Below are positions 22,433-32,557 of a stretch of DNA of 64,000 nt, in pieces. Location: NCBI RefSeq assembly GCF_020084865.1, contig NZ_CP071953.1, forward strand, positions 2,604,001-2,668,000, written 5' to 3'. This stretch comes from Candidatus Kaistella beijingensis (GTDB lineage: Bacteria; Bacteroidota; Bacteroidia; Flavobacteriales; Weeksellaceae). The translations under genes were made by a program, and so were the position numbers. Numbering within the stretch: position 1 is the stretch's first letter; the number at the start of each line of letters is the position of its first letter. A model generated the notes under the pieces. The model worked only from the letters and a program-made list of their open reading frames with translations. It was not told the DNA's origin and did no database searches.

Positions 22433-24094
22433 TTATTTTGTTTTAATGATGATTTCTTTTTTGCCGTCTTTCACGGTGATGTTGATGTCTTTCAACTCTT
22501 TTTTGTCGATTTTTTTCATCATCAAATCGGCTTCGGCTTCACTTACCTTTTTACCGTTTACAATAACTGAATCGGAACCTGCAGAAATTACTACTGATTT
22601 ACTCGCTGAATTAACGTAGGTTGAATCTTGGTCGTTTTCTTCCATCTCTTCATCATTTACAGAAAATCCACGTTCATCATTCAAAGCAATTACTTTCATA
22701 TTTTTTGGCACAACCAATTCATAATCAACTCTATAATCACGAAATCTGTAATCGTATGGATAAGTGAAATAGTTAGGAAGCATGATTTTATTGTCTATGA
22801 TTTCAACAGGAATCTGCATTTTTAGAGGCAGATTATAGCCGTCCGCAGATTTTTTGATTTCAAGATAAGGTGCTTTCACATCCATTCTTTTTACGTCAAC
22901 ACTCGGATAATCCTGTTTGAAAATCGTTTTCTTGTCGGAATAAACATCGTCCCAATACGCTTTGAAGTTTTGAGGAATCGCTACTTTTTTCACATCAACC
23001 AAGATCGAATCTGAAGTCGTATTGATGGCCACATTTTCAGTTTCATCATTGTTTCCGCTGTACATTGACTTGAATTTAATGGCCGTAAATCCTGTTGCAG
23101 CAATCAATCCCATCCACAGTAAAACCAATCCACCGAAGACGTAACCTGTGTTATTGAGCTTTGTTTTTGGCGAAAATAATTTCATCGCGATGTAGCAGAA
23201 CACCAATGCAGGAATAAAAATCGTAAGGAAACTCACCGCAATCGCGAGAAAACCGAGATTGCTGTCCTGAAGGTAAAAACCGAGATTATCAAAAAAGTTG
23301 ATGTTACTCGTTCCTGCAACTCCGAAAACTGCGAAAGAACTAAACAACAATACTAAACCGATCGCTCCAAAAAGTGCTCCCAAAATGTATCGAATCACAT
23401 TCCAGAAACCATTTCCCGCTTTGTTGATGTAGGGTTTGTTTTCGTTGTAGATTTCACCAAATCTCTGTGTAGATTCGTTAGCAAACTGTACAATTTTGTT
23501 GGATTCTTCTTTAATGTTGTCAAAATTAATTGGCTTTCCTTTCATTTTCAAAAAATCTGCGGCGGTTTCCGCTTTTGGCATTACTAACCAAAGAATTAAA
23601 TAAAGAAAAACAATCAACATTGGCGATCCTGGAAGTGGCATCATAATCAAGAATAAACCCACCCAAATTGCGCGCATCGCTGCAACATCCATTCCTACAT
23701 AATGAGCGAGTCCTGCACAAACACCTGCGATTTTTTGTTTTTCAGGATCACGGAACAATTGTTTTTGGCTCTGAAAACCTCCTGACGTTCTTTGGTTTTT
23801 CTTGGTTGAAGTTTTTTCGGAGAAATAAGCTTCTTCCTGTTCTTCGATCACTTCGGGTTTACCAATTTGAGCGATTACTTTCTCTACGTCGTCGTCGTTG
23901 ATGACTTCGCGTTTTCCTAAAGAATCTTTGAAGATTTCGACCATTCTGATTTCGATGTCGTGCATGACTTCGTCGGCTTCGTTGGCCTCCAAGGAATTGC
24001 GGAGCGCTGCGAGATAATCACTTAACTTTATATATGCGTGTTCCTCGATGGTGAAGGAGAAACCGGCTAATCCTATTGAGAGTGTCTTGTTCAT
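22433..24094 (-). CDS. PspC domain membrane protein, large
   Basis: A 553-residue membrane protein. Residues 1-100 are a soluble region (MNKTLSIGLAGFSFTIEEHAY, HDIEIRMVEIFKDSLG). The PspC domain is at about 112-175 (KQLFRDPEKQKIAGVCAGLAHYVGMDVAAMR then AIWVGLFLIM, LYLILWLVMP). Three more hydrophobic segments lie between 225 and 355 (YILGALFGAIGLVLLFS, FLAIAVSFLTIFIPALVF, YVFGGLVLLWMGLIAATG). The C-terminus is a beta-rich domain ending DINITVKDGKKEIIIKTK. It overlaps nearly with padR (5 bp gap), so they are cotranscribed. The role is envelope stress by analogy with PspC; the C-terminal domain is unassigned. Confidence 0.88.
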   Translation of the reverse strand: MNKTLSIGLAGFSFTIEEHAYIKLSDYLAALRNSLEANEADEVMHDIEIRMVEIFKDSLGKREVINDDDVEKVIAQIGKPEVIEEQEEAYFSEKTSTKKNQRTSGGFQSQKQLFRDPEKQKIAGVCAGLAHYVGMDVAAMRAIWVGLFLIMMPLPGSPMLIVFLYLILWLVMPKAETAADFLKMKGKPINFDNIKEESNKIVQFANESTQRFGEIYNENKPYINKAGNGFWNVIRYILGALFGAIGLVLLFSSFAVFGVAGTSNINFFDNLGFYLQDSNLGFLAIAVSFLTIFIPALVFCYIAMKLFSPKTKLNNTGYVFGGLVLLWMGLIAATGFTAIKFKSMYSGNNDETENVAINTTSDSILVDVKKVAIPQNFKAYWDDVYSDKKTIFKQDYPSVDVKRMDVKAPYLEIKKSADGYNLPLKMQIPVEIIDNKIMLPNYFTYPYDYRFRDYRVDYELVVPKNMKVIALNDERGFSVNDEEMEENDQDSTYVNSASKSVVISAGSDSVIVNGKKVSEAEADLMMKKIDKKELKDINITVKDGKKEIIIKTK

Positions 24095-24099
24095 TTTAT

Positions 24100-24435
24100 T
24101 TAGTTTATAGTTTTTTGGGTAATTTGGTTTACGGAATCAGTGAGTTCGTTCCAAGTGTTGAGCAATTCCGCGAGAAAAAGTTTTCCCTTATCGGTAATCT
24201 GATAATACTTTCTCGGCGGTCCTCCTGTGGATTCTTCCCATCGGTAGGAAAGAAATTCGCCGTTTTTCAATCTTGTGAGAAGGGGATAAAGAGTTCCTTC
24301 CACTACATCCAGTTTTCCTTTTTTCAGTTCTTCGATCAGGTCGGAAACGTACATTTCCTTTTTATCGATCAAACTCAAAATACAGAATTCCAGAATTCCT
24401 TTTCGCATCTGCGCTTTGGTGTTTTCTGTGTTCAT
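24100..24435 (-). CDS. PadR family transcriptional regulator
   Basis: A 111-residue PadR regulator with a winged helix. Motifs: MRKGILEFCILSLIDKKEMYVSDLIEEL near residue 11, VVEGTLYPLLTRLKNGEFLSYRWEES (the wing) near 50, and GPPRKYYQITDKGKLFLAELL. PadR proteins repress neighbouring membrane-protein genes. Here it sits between two PspC genes on the same strand, 5 bp before the large one, so autoregulation of this module is likely. The operator was not identified. Confidence 0.92.
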   Translation of the reverse strand: MNTENTKAQMRKGILEFCILSLIDKKEMYVSDLIEELKKGKLDVVEGTLYPLLTRLKNGEFLSYRWEESTGGPPRKYYQITDKGKLFLAELLNTWNELTDSVNQITQKTIN

Positions 24436-24552
24436 TATTTATACGTTATTAGTTGTGTTAAATATTTCGTCATTCATTTCTTGAATGGTCTGAGCAAAGA
24501 TATATTTATTTTTTTAGTAATATGCAATGCAAAGTAGCGGTTCAAAAAAAAT

Positions 24553-24834
24553 TTACTTTCTTCTTACTTCATACTCAATTTGTCGGCTTGCTTTGGGCAG
24601 AACCATCCATAAAACAAGGTAGGCGATAACTACAAAAGTGGTTGAGATTCCTGCCGAAAATATTCCAAAGAAAGCGAGTGAGAACCAGATAATTCTTATG
24701 ATAGAAACATCAATTTTATAATATCTAGCGAGTCCGGAACAAACTCCGGCAATTCTTCTGTTGTCTGCATCTCTTGTTAATTTTGCTTTGAAGTCTGCAA
24801 AATACTGGTTTTGGTTTTGTTGATAAGTGTCCAT
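24553..24834 (-). CDS. PspC domain protein, small
   Basis: A 93-residue single PspC domain. AKLTRDADNRRIAGVCSGLARYYKIDVSIIR is followed by two hydrophobic stretches (IIWFSLAFFGIFSAG, FVVIAYLVLWMVLP). It resembles the N-terminal domain of the large PspC protein two genes downstream, so one probably arose by domain duplication. A 117-bp gap precedes padR, where a second promoter may lie. Confidence 0.88.
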   Translation of the reverse strand: MDTYQQNQNQYFADFKAKLTRDADNRRIAGVCSGLARYYKIDVSIIRIIWFSLAFFGIFSAGISTTFVVIAYLVLWMVLPKASRQIEYEVRRK

Positions 24835-25000
24835 CTGTAATAGGTTTTAAGATTTCTTATACAAAGATATGTAATAATTTTAGTATTATGCAATACAAAG
24901 TAGTAAAAATATTTTGAATTTTATTTAAGTTACTGATAATCAATAATAAAAATTTTCAGTAAAAATAGTTTTTATAATAATTAAAGATGAAAGCATAAAA

Positions 25001-25025
25001 AAACCACCTCAAATTTGAGGTGGTT
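25001..25025 (-). terminator. Hairpin terminator after T9SS-tail remnant
   Basis: AACCACCTCAAA and TTTGAGGTGGTT form a perfect 12-bp palindrome at 25002-25025. On the minus strand it is followed by an eight-base T-run. It is 20 bp beyond the stop of the remnant at 25046. Confidence 0.85.
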
Positions 25026-25045
25026 AATGCGAAAAATTACTAAAA

Positions 25046-25408
25046 TTATTTTTTAATAGCTTTAACTGCTTTCACAGTACCGTCATTCATGTGGAGCGTA
25101 ACGATGTAAAGTCCAGCTCTCAAATCAGCAAGATGAAGTTCTGTAGAAGCTTTCATTGATTTTACCAGTCTTCCTGAAAAGTCAGAAATCGTAATTGATT
25201 TTACTCCTTTAACATCAGAAATCTTTAGAATGTCTTGGAAAATTCTCATCCTTAAATCCGTATCGAGTACTGCACTTGGTGGAATTGCAATCGAACCATT
25301 CAAATTATTTGTAGGAGCAGTGAAACCATATAGAAATGGAGCGGTGTTGAAGAAAATTTCGCATGCATCGCTAAAGTTGCCATTATTATTCCAGTTGATA
25401 AAAACTCG
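25046..25408 (-). pseudogene. Remnant of a GEVED/T9SS-sorted surface protein
   Basis: The frame is open from 25408 to 25046 but has no start codon; a TGA (25409-25411) precedes it. It starts RVFINWNNNGNFSDACE, recognisable as a GEVED motif (VxIDWNxDGxFxDAxE). A C-terminal T9SS type A sorting domain follows: LRMRIFQDILKISDVKGV, ITISDFSGRLVKSMKA, LADLRAGLYIVTLHMNDG, and the final KAVKAIKK. Such proteins are exported by the Por system and attached to the surface. Everything 5' of the GEVED motif is missing, and the break lies next to the terminator of the upstream operon. Probably a deletion left this 3' piece. Confidence 0.75.
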
Positions 25409-25414
25409 TCAAAA

Positions 25415-25437
25415 CAAAAAAACCGCCTAGAAGACGG
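25415..25437 (-). terminator. Hairpin terminator of the cbpA-cbpM operon
   Basis: On the minus strand CCGTC-ttcta-GGCGG (one G-T pair) is followed by a T-run. It lies 50 bp past the cbpM stop. Confidence 0.6.
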
Positions 25438-25489
25438 ATGTTTTTTGAGATAAGAAAAATTTATTTCTGGTTTAAAAGATCGAACCTTG

Positions 25490-25780
25490 TTATTCTTCAG
25501 AATAAAGTGAGGAGAGATAAGAAAGTCTCCTGTTTTCTCTTCTTAATTCTTCTAATTTGCTTAAAAGATGATTGATGACCTCTAATCCCGGCAAATTGAC
25601 GTCCAGATCATAATGCCAATTGGTGAATCTTTCAAATGCGGGCAATTCTTCGTAAAGCAAATACTTTACGTCGTTTTCAGTTTCCGTTTTTACCAGTCCT
25701 GATTCTTCCAGCGAATCAAAAAAGGTGAGTTCAATATTGTAAATTTTTACAAGTTCTTCTCTTGATATTCTCTCGATCAT
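25490..25780 (-). CDS. cbpM: Chaperone modulator CbpM
   Basis: A 96-residue MerR-like small protein. [30 protein letters not shown] is the helix-turn-helix-like start, and [31 protein letters not shown] is the CbpM signature. CbpM binds the J-domain of CbpA and blocks its action. The gene overlaps the 3' end of cbpA by four bases (ATGA-type junction), so translation is coupled. Length matches E. coli CbpM (about 101). Confidence 0.88.
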   Translation of the reverse strand: MIERISREELVKIYNIELTFFDSLEESGLVKTETENDVKYLLYEELPAFERFTNWHYDLDVNLPGLEVINHLLSKLEELRRENRRLSYLSSLYSEE

Positions 25781-26718
25781 TTCTTTAAGTTTTTAAGTTC
25801 CTGAAAAAGTTCTTTTTCCTTCTCGGATAAATGAGTCGGAATCTTCACGCTATAAGTCACAAACAAATCTCCGAACTCACCTTCCTTTTTATAAACCGGA
25901 AAACCTTTGCCTTTTAATCGCACTTTGGTTCCGTTCTGAGTTTCGGGTTTTACTTTAAGGTTTACATTTCCGTCTAAAGTGGGTATTGTAACATCTCCTC
26001 CCAAAACTGCGGTGTACAAGTCAATTTCCACATTAGAGCTTAGGTTGTTGCCGTTTCTTTTAAAATAATGATCCTCTAAAATATTGAAAGTGATGTACAA
26101 ATCACCATTTGGACCACCGTTGAAACCAGGATTTCCGTGACCTTTCAGTTTAATTTTCTGTCCGTCTGCAATTCCTGCAGGAATGGTAATTCTCACCTTT
26201 TTACCATTGATTTCGAAGGTTTGTTGGTGGGTTTTCGCAGCGTCGCGCAACGAAAGATTCAATTCTGCTTCGACATCCTGACCTTTAAATTTTCCGGAAG
26301 CACTTCCTCTCGAGCTTCTTCCGAAACCTGTTCCAGCTCCGCCACCACCGCCAAACATACTTTGGAAGAAATCTGAAAAATCTTCACCGCCACCACCAAA
26401 ATCAGCACCTGTAAAACCACCGTAGTTTCCGCCATAATTTTGGCTTTTCTGATACTGTCGTTGCTGTTGTTGCGCCTTTTCGTATTCTTCGCCGTGTTTC
26501 CAGTGTTCACCGTATTTGTCATATTTCGCACGGTTTTCTGGATTGCCCAACACTTCGTTGGCTTCGTTTAGCTCCTTAAATTTTAATTCTGCTTCCTTGT
26601 CGCCGGGATTTACGTCGGGATGATATTTTCTGGCGAGTTTTCGGTAGGCCTTTTTAATTTGGTCGGGAGTCGCGTTTTTCTCAACCCCTAAAATTTTGTA
26701 ATAATCTATATACGCCAT
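25777..26718 (-). CDS. cbpA: DnaJ-family co-chaperone CbpA
   Basis: A 313-residue J-domain protein. [39 protein letters not shown] in pieces shows a complete J-domain with the HPD motif near residue 34. A Gly/Phe-rich linker ([22 protein letters not shown]) follows. The DnaJ C-terminal substrate domains run from about 130 to the end with no zinc-finger, which separates CbpA from DnaJ. It stimulates DnaK ATPase and binds curved DNA. The ATG at 26718 is chosen over a longer frame that includes spacer DNA. Confidence 0.9.
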   Translation of the reverse strand: MAYIDYYKILGVEKNATPDQIKKAYRKLARKYHPDVNPGDKEAELKFKELNEANEVLGNPENRAKYDKYGEHWKHGEEYEKAQQQQRQYQKSQNYGGNYGGFTGADFGGGGEDFSDFFQSMFGGGGGAGTGFGRSSRGSASGKFKGQDVEAELNLSLRDAAKTHQQTFEINGKKVRITIPAGIADGQKIKLKGHGNPGFNGGPNGDLYITFNILEDHYFKRNGNNLSSNVEIDLYTAVLGGDVTIPTLDGNVNLKVKPETQNGTKVRLKGKGFPVYKKEGEFGDLFVTYSVKIPTHLSEKEKELFQELKNLKK

Positions 26719-26819
26719 AATTCTTATTAAAAATCTGACTTGAAAATTACGAAATTTTTCAGTTTTTATAAAATAAAAGCCAAAATTTAAGTTTAAAAAT
26801 CGAAATCTTTGAAATAAAT

Positions 26820-26827
26820 TATCTTTG
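26820..26827 (+). promoter_or_regulatory. -7 box TATCTTTG for the symporter gene
   Basis: TATCTTTG matches TAnnTTTG and ends 16 nt before the ATG at 26844. No clear -33 TTTG is present. Confidence 0.4.
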
Positions 26828-26843
26828 ATGAAAATTACCATCA

Positions 26844-28061
26844 ATGAGAGAAATTCTGAAAAATTATTCCGGCATTATTCTACTTTTAGCAGGCATCGTT
26901 ATAGGAAGTTTTATTGGCATTTTCTTTCCAGGAAGTGTGGTTTACCTAAAACCGTTGGGTGATATTTTTCTTAATCTTTTATTTGTAAGTGTTGTTCCGC
27001 TTGTTTTTTTTGCGGTGGCAAACTCGATTTCAGCCGTTGAGAAACAAGGGAAATTCGGTCGGATTTTAATTTCAATGATTTTTACTTTTCTTCTATTCAT
27101 CATTATTGCAGCGCTGTTTACGATTGCGGCAGTTTATTTTTTCCCGACAGAAGCTACGGGAATGAATGCTAAAGAAATTTTGGAAAATCCCGCCGATACA
27201 AAATCTTGGGGCGACCGAATTGTAAGTTTCTTTACCGTGGGAGAATTTACCCAACTTTTTTCGAGACAAAACATGCTTGCGTTACTGATTTTTGCCTTCT
27301 TAACAGGAACAGCGGTGAGGAAAGCGGGAGCTGCTGGAGAAAATTTCAAGAAATTTCTTTCCTCGGGTTATGAGGTGATGAAGGCGCTTTTGCTTTTGGT
27401 GATGAAAGCGGCACCGATTGGTTTGGGTGCATATTTCGCTTATCAAGTGGCGACGATTGGTCCTCAACTCTTTGGATTTTATGCAAAACCTCTTGGTTTA
27501 TACTATGTTGCTGGAACTGTTTATTTTTTGGTTTTTTTCAGCATTTATGCCTTTGTTGCGATGGGAAAATCGGGGGTGCAGAAATTTTGGAAAAACAACA
27601 TTTACCCCTCGTTAACCGCAATTTCCACGTGCAGCAGTTTTGCTACGATGCCTGCAAATCTTCAAGCGGCTGCAAAAATTGGCGTTCCAGATTCGATCGC
27701 GAACATTGTAATCCCGATTGGAAGTACGCTGCATAAAAATGGTTCTTCCATGTCGTCCATCATTAAAATTTATGTGGCTTTTTTAATTATAGGAAAAGAT
27801 TTCTTTGAACCTTCAAATTTACTTCTTGCTTTAGGAATCACCATTTTTGTCAGCATTGTTGCGGGTGGCATTCCGAATGGAGGCTATATCGGTGAAATGT
27901 TGATGATTTCTGTGTATCAACTACCGGTGGAAGCAATTCCGGCGGTGATGATTATCGGAACGTTGGTCGATCCTTTAGCGACAGTTTTAAATTCAACGGG
28001 CGATACCGTTGCTTCAATGTTCGTCACGAAAATTTCGCGAGAGAAATTTATTCAGACTTAA
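26844..28061 (+). CDS. Dicarboxylate/amino acid:cation symporter (DAACS family)
   Basis: A 405-residue inner-membrane sodium or proton symporter. It opens [20 protein letters not shown] and [24 protein letters not shown]. The substrate-binding hairpin [21 protein letters not shown] near residue 262 and [19 protein letters not shown] near 289 are diagnostic, followed by [20 protein letters not shown] and [16 protein letters not shown] with the conserved Asp/Asn. It imports C4-dicarboxylates or acidic and neutral amino acids; which one is not readable. It is single, with a terminator after it. Confidence 0.9.
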   Translation: MREILKNYSGIILLLAGIVIGSFIGIFFPGSVVYLKPLGDIFLNLLFVSVVPLVFFAVANSISAVEKQGKFGRILISMIFTFLLFIIIAALFTIAAVYFFPTEATGMNAKEILENPADTKSWGDRIVSFFTVGEFTQLFSRQNMLALLIFAFLTGTAVRKAGAAGENFKKFLSSGYEVMKALLLLVMKAAPIGLGAYFAYQVATIGPQLFGFYAKPLGLYYVAGTVYFLVFFSIYAFVAMGKSGVQKFWKNNIYPSLTAISTCSSFATMPANLQAAAKIGVPDSIANIVIPIGSTLHKNGSSMSSIIKIYVAFLIIGKDFFEPSNLLLALGITIFVSIVAGGIPNGGYIGEMLMISVYQLPVEAIPAVMIIGTLVDPLATVLNSTGDTVASMFVTKISREKFIQT

Positions 28062-28064
28062 AAT

Positions 28065-28099
28065 AGAAAAAACCACCGATTTCTCGATGGTTTTTTTTG
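28065..28099. terminator. Bidirectional terminator between convergent genes
   Basis: ACCACCGA and TCGATGGT pair (one mismatch) around a TTTC loop, with an A-run on the left and a T-run on the right. It lies between the symporter gene (+) and the beta-helix lipoprotein gene (-). Confidence 0.7.
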
Positions 28100-28117
28100 A
28101 TATGAATGAAAAGCTAA

Positions 28118-29542
28118 TTACAAGTTATAGTTCGTCCAACCTGCATACCAGAAGTCGTTTGCATCTTTTACGGCACCTCTGTAAGTTACTGGTGTAAATC
28201 CAGAAGAAAGGAAAGGATTTGTAAAGATTCCACCTGTCAACAAAGGTGATCCTGAAGCTGGTGAATAGTTTGGAGTAGTTCCTGCAGGATTCCAAGCTCC
28301 TGTTAATTTAATGTCTGTAGAATAAGGTAAAATCGTATTTCCATTAGCATTAAACCAAGCAGTCAATTGTGCAAGATCATATCCGGTTGTAGGTGAAGCT
28401 GCTCCGTATTTTAATGGAGTAGTTGATCCCACAATGATGTTGTTTTGGAAAACTAATTTTCCGCTTGCAATATTTGCGTCTGTTGCAGATCCTTTGGTAG
28501 CATCAATAAATAATCCTACAGGATAACCGATAAATACGGAATTGAATACTGAAATTGACGAGTTTCTTCTGATCTGAAGCGCATTTTGAAATAATGAGTT
28601 AATATTTCCCGCATTAGTAGTAGTTGCAGAGTTTTGAATTGGTCCTACAATCGTAACATTTGAGAAAATTGCTGAAGTTTTCGGCGCTAAAGTTGAGCCG
28701 TTCGCATCGTTATCAGATTCAAAGGCATTGGAACCCGAAACGTCAGCAATTAATGGATCTCTTACGCCAATTGCAAACTGAATTTTCCCTGAATAACCGT
28801 TGTCAGTATCGAAATCATCATCCAAACCTTTATAGGCGATTAGGTGTGAACAGTTTACCGTTCCGCCGAACCATTCAAAGCTATCGTCGTTTGCATAAGA
28901 AACTTGTACATAATCTACTACAGTTCCGTTTCCTACACCGCCGAAAGTAAGTCCGTTGATTTCTTTGTCTGGTAAGAATGCGTAACCTGCATATTCAATT
29001 CTTACATATTTCAAAACTCCACTGTTGTCTGCAGCATCAGTTCCTCCGTAAAGTCCGTTTCCTGCAGCATCATTAATTCCACCTTCAATTTCACCAACTC
29101 CAGCTTGTCCGTTATAAGAAGAGTTTGTTGGCGCTTTTCCTAAAAGTACAACTCCTGCCCAATCTCCACGTTTCGGGCTTGGTTTTTCAGAAGTAAAGAT
29201 GATTGGGTTGTTTGCCGTTCCTTCAGCCATGATTTTAGAACCTCTTGTGATGATTAAAGCTCCATTTTTATCGGCTTCACCCACAATTTTAGTTCCTGGT
29301 TCAATGGTTAAAGTTGCACCATTGGTTACATACACCAAACCTCTCAATTTATAAGTGTTGTTAGCTTTCAAAGTTCTGCTTGCAGTAATTTTTCCTGTAA
29401 GGATAAGGTCTTCAGTAGTTCCTGTTCCGGTACCAGTTCCACCACTGATGATCGTTTGTCCGTCTTCTTCAATTTTTCTACATGAAGTTGTAGTGGCTAA
29501 AACTCCTGCCATTACGATGTAAAAAACATTTTTTAGTTTCAT
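28118..29542 (-). CDS. Beta-helix repeat lipoprotein, partner of a TonB receptor
   Basis: A 474-residue lipoprotein. The signal peptide ends in a lipobox, LATTTSC, with the Cys near residue 21, followed by KIEEDG and a Gly/Thr stretch (GGTGTGTGTTEDL). The rest has the rungs of a parallel beta-helix: TLTIEPGTKIVGEADKNGALII, ITRGSKIMAEGTANNPIIF, WAGVVLLGKAP, LKYVRIEYAGYAF, VDYVQVSYANDDSFEWFGG, IRRNSSISVFNSVFIG. It lies 40 bp after the TonB receptor gene, so they form an operon. No catalytic site is recognised. A surface ligand-binding or scaffold role is inferred. Confidence 0.8.
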   Translation of the reverse strand: MKLKNVFYIVMAGVLATTTSCRKIEEDGQTIISGGTGTGTGTTEDLILTGKITASRTLKANNTYKLRGLVYVTNGATLTIEPGTKIVGEADKNGALIITRGSKIMAEGTANNPIIFTSEKPSPKRGDWAGVVLLGKAPTNSSYNGQAGVGEIEGGINDAAGNGLYGGTDAADNSGVLKYVRIEYAGYAFLPDKEINGLTFGGVGNGTVVDYVQVSYANDDSFEWFGGTVNCSHLIAYKGLDDDFDTDNGYSGKIQFAIGVRDPLIADVSGSNAFESDNDANGSTLAPKTSAIFSNVTIVGPIQNSATTTNAGNINSLFQNALQIRRNSSISVFNSVFIGYPVGLFIDATKGSATDANIASGKLVFQNNIIVGSTTPLKYGAASPTTGYDLAQLTAWFNANGNTILPYSTDIKLTGAWNPAGTTPNYSPASGSPLLTGGIFTNPFLSSGFTPVTYRGAVKDANDFWYAGWTNYNL

Positions 29543-29582
29543 TTTTTATAAGATTTTAGATTATTAAAAAGTTAGGTTTTAG

Positions 29583-32375
29583 TTAAAAGTTATATCCCAA
29601 AGTGAGACTGATGTTGGTTCCCGTTCTTCTTTCCACGGCAACTGCGTCGGTTTCTGTATATTTTTTGTCGTTATTGAGGTCATGATAAAAAATAGCGCGG
29701 TGATTTAGGATGTCGGAAATATTGAGTTTAAGTTCGCCTTTGTTCTTCCATATTTTTTTTGCGATTTGGTAGTCGAGCAAAGGTCGCGGCGCTTCCCAAA
29801 TTGGCGGAACTTGGTCGTTTCCTACATATAAAATTCTACGCCCAATCATATTGAAAAGTACTGTGGAAGAAAATCCTGATTTCGCTGAATCATACTGTAA
29901 TGAAAGGTTCAGCGTGTAAGGAGATTGTCCCTGCATTGGTCGGTCGGTTTTGGTTTGCTCATCGGTCACTTTGTTTTTGATGAAGGCAATGTTTCCACCG
30001 AAAGTGAAGTTTTGAAGTGCACTTACAAAATCCAATTTTTTTCTAAATTCCAATTCTGCTCCGTAAGCATCGGCTTTATCGGCATTCAAGTAATTAAAGG
30101 TGTTACTTGTTCCTGCCCCGGATTGGTTGAAGTAAAGTTCGATAGGATTTTTGAAGTTTTTGTAGAAACCTGCCAATGAAATAATTTCACCTGCTTTCGG
30201 GTAATATTCCCAACGAATATCGGCGTTGGTGATTTTAGTTCTCTGCAAATCTTTGTTTCCGATTACGGTTGCTCCCAAATCGAAATCGTAATAAGCAAGT
30301 GGTGAAACTTCCCTGAATTCCGGTCGAACCACCGTTTGCGATCCTGCAAGTCTAATATTTACTTTTTCATTTACCTTAAAAGTCATATTCAATGCAGGTA
30401 AAAAGTCGGTCACTTTTGAATAAACAAATCGGTCGTCGCTTTTTTTGGTGCTTCCTACAAGTTGGTCGAAATTCTCAACTCGCAATCCCCAAACTGCTCT
30501 TAACCAAGATGCGAAATTGTTGTCGAACTGTAAATAACCCGCATTCAAAATAGTGTTTGCAATGTATCGGTACTGATTTCCTGCAATCTCGTCGAACGTA
30601 AATTTGTTCCCCGAAGTCCCAAAATTTGAAGGATTAAATATAGTTTCAAAAGATTGTGAAAGCAAACTCTGATCAAATCCATTCAAACGAACCGAGAATG
30701 GTCTCGAATTATAAATCCTGTCTTTTACTTGGAATAAATAACCTCCCTTAATCGTTTGTTTCTGCCCGAAAAGGTCAAAAGTTTTCGATAAATCTCCACC
30801 TGCATTATACAGATAATCATTTAAGGTCGAGTAGAAAAAACTTCCTGATTTTTGTGATAAACCATTAGAAATCAAAGCCAAATAAGGACTTCCTGCAATA
30901 TCTTTGTATTGATTATACTGCAACCTCTGAAGTTGTGGAATATACTGATCCAAAATCCCGAAACTTCCGTACCAATTGAAATTGATTCCACCTAAAGCAT
31001 CAATTTTGTGTGTTCCGTTCAAGGTAGAGTTATAGAAAATGGTTTCCTTGAAGCCAAGTTCTCTTGCTTTGATATTGGTTCCGTTGATAGGATCGAATTC
31101 AAAATCCCTTCCTGTACGCATCGAAACGTGATTGATGGCGTTGTTGGTAATAATATTTTTAAGGGAAATTTTATTGTTGTTATTAAACTTCAAAGCTAAA
31201 TTCAACAAACCTCCTAAAACAATGCTGTTGCTGTATTTTTCTGTAAAATAATCGAAGTTTACATCTGCTTTTTCATCATTAATCGTGAAAAAACGGTTTT
31301 TGGTTTCCGTTCTGTTTTTGCTGTTGGAATAATTTAAAACCGCGATTACCCCTAAATCCTTCCCGAAAAGTTTGGTGTTAAATCCACCATCTAACTGTAA
31401 ACTCTGATTTTCGGGATATCCAATTGCGCCATGTCCAAAATTCTTCACATATTGACTTCCAAAATCTGTTTTCTCTTGTTCAGACAAAATGCTGAAATGA
31501 TTCTTGGTCGGAAATCCACTAGGAAGTTTTCTGAAACCGTCATCAATTCCCAAGAAATCTAGTTTTCCGCCTTTGTTGGTGTAGAATTCGCGATCCATCG
31601 TAATGGTATTTCCACCAACTCCGATTGAAGCGTTAAAAAACTTGTTGTTCGGGATATCTTTCGTATTCACCTGAATCAATCCACCTCCCCATTCTCCGGT
31701 ATATTCAGGGATGAAAGTTTTATTGATAACCAAAGTTTCAATTACGTTTGCCGGAAAAAGGTCGAATGAAAAAGTTTTTCTATCCGGCTCTGTACTCGAA
31801 AGCTGAATTCCGTTCAACATTGCCTGATTATATCGATCGGATAAACCTCTTACTACGATGTATTTCCCTTCAAATAAACTTACTCCGGAAACTCTTTTCA
31901 GAACTTCACCTGTATTTTTATCCGGACTTTTCTTAATCGCTTCAACACCAATTACTTGTGATACAACGCCCGCATTTTTTTGCAAACCAATTGTAGATGC
32001 GATGGTTTCTTTTTTCGCGCTTGTTTTGATTACTACTCCTTCGATATCGGTTTCCTTGGTTGCTGCTTTTTTCAAAACAATATCCAAGTGTGTGTTTTCT
32101 GTGGAAAGAACTTGTACATCATCGATTTCCTTTCTACCATATCCCGCAGAAGTAACGAGAATTGTGTAATTTTGTCCTGCATCTAAAGGGATTGAATAAT
32201 ACCCTGAAATGTCGGTCGTTGCTTCTTTGTCGTTCACTTTAATTACAACGCCCTGAATTGGCGAGTTGTCCGTTTCGTCCAAAACCCTTCCCTCTAAAAT
32301 ATGGCTCTGCGAAAACAGATAACCACCGGAAAACAAGGTAAAAAACAGAACGCCTTTGCGAATTGTACTTGTCAT
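29583..32375 (-). CDS. TonB-dependent outer-membrane receptor with CarboxypepD_reg domain
   Basis: A 930-residue outer-membrane protein. After the signal peptide (GVLFFTLFSGGYLFSQ) an N-terminal carboxypeptidase-regulatory-like domain (LEGRVLDETDNSPIQGVVIKV) lies at about 27-110. A plug follows, with KSPDKNTGEVLKRVSGVSLFEGKYIVVRGLSDRYNQAMLNG near residue 145 in pieces. The rest is a beta-barrel with alternating strands, ending TNISLTLGYNF with the terminal Phe needed for insertion. It imports an unknown ligand using TonB energy. The beta-helix lipoprotein downstream is its likely partner. Divergent upstream genes are a two-component system. Confidence 0.9.
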   Translation of the reverse strand: MTSTIRKGVLFFTLFSGGYLFSQSHILEGRVLDETDNSPIQGVVIKVNDKEATTDISGYYSIPLDAGQNYTILVTSAGYGRKEIDDVQVLSTENTHLDIVLKKAATKETDIEGVVIKTSAKKETIASTIGLQKNAGVVSQVIGVEAIKKSPDKNTGEVLKRVSGVSLFEGKYIVVRGLSDRYNQAMLNGIQLSSTEPDRKTFSFDLFPANVIETLVINKTFIPEYTGEWGGGLIQVNTKDIPNNKFFNASIGVGGNTITMDREFYTNKGGKLDFLGIDDGFRKLPSGFPTKNHFSILSEQEKTDFGSQYVKNFGHGAIGYPENQSLQLDGGFNTKLFGKDLGVIAVLNYSNSKNRTETKNRFFTINDEKADVNFDYFTEKYSNSIVLGGLLNLALKFNNNNKISLKNIITNNAINHVSMRTGRDFEFDPINGTNIKARELGFKETIFYNSTLNGTHKIDALGGINFNWYGSFGILDQYIPQLQRLQYNQYKDIAGSPYLALISNGLSQKSGSFFYSTLNDYLYNAGGDLSKTFDLFGQKQTIKGGYLFQVKDRIYNSRPFSVRLNGFDQSLLSQSFETIFNPSNFGTSGNKFTFDEIAGNQYRYIANTILNAGYLQFDNNFASWLRAVWGLRVENFDQLVGSTKKSDDRFVYSKVTDFLPALNMTFKVNEKVNIRLAGSQTVVRPEFREVSPLAYYDFDLGATVIGNKDLQRTKITNADIRWEYYPKAGEIISLAGFYKNFKNPIELYFNQSGAGTSNTFNYLNADKADAYGAELEFRKKLDFVSALQNFTFGGNIAFIKNKVTDEQTKTDRPMQGQSPYTLNLSLQYDSAKSGFSSTVLFNMIGRRILYVGNDQVPPIWEAPRPLLDYQIAKKIWKNKGELKLNISDILNHRAIFYHDLNNDKKYTETDAVAVERRTGTNISLTLGYNF

Positions 32376-32531
32376 TATTTAGATTTATTTCAAGTGCAAA
32401 GAAATAGAGATTACCCAACAAAGATGTTTCCGCAGTCTTAAATGTTTTTTAATTAATCTTTAATAAACCATTTCAAATATTAACAAATTATGAAGTTTTG
32501 TTTCCCGCAGATTTTCAATATTAAATTTGAC

Positions 32532-32539
32532 TAACTTTG
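32532..32539 (+). promoter_or_regulatory. -7 box TAACTTTG for the response regulator gene
   Basis: TAACTTTG matches TAnnTTTG and ends 18 nt before the ATG at 32558. The upstream spacer is shared with the divergent TonB receptor gene. Confidence 0.4.
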
Positions 32540-32557
32540 ATGGGTTAAAAATTAAAC

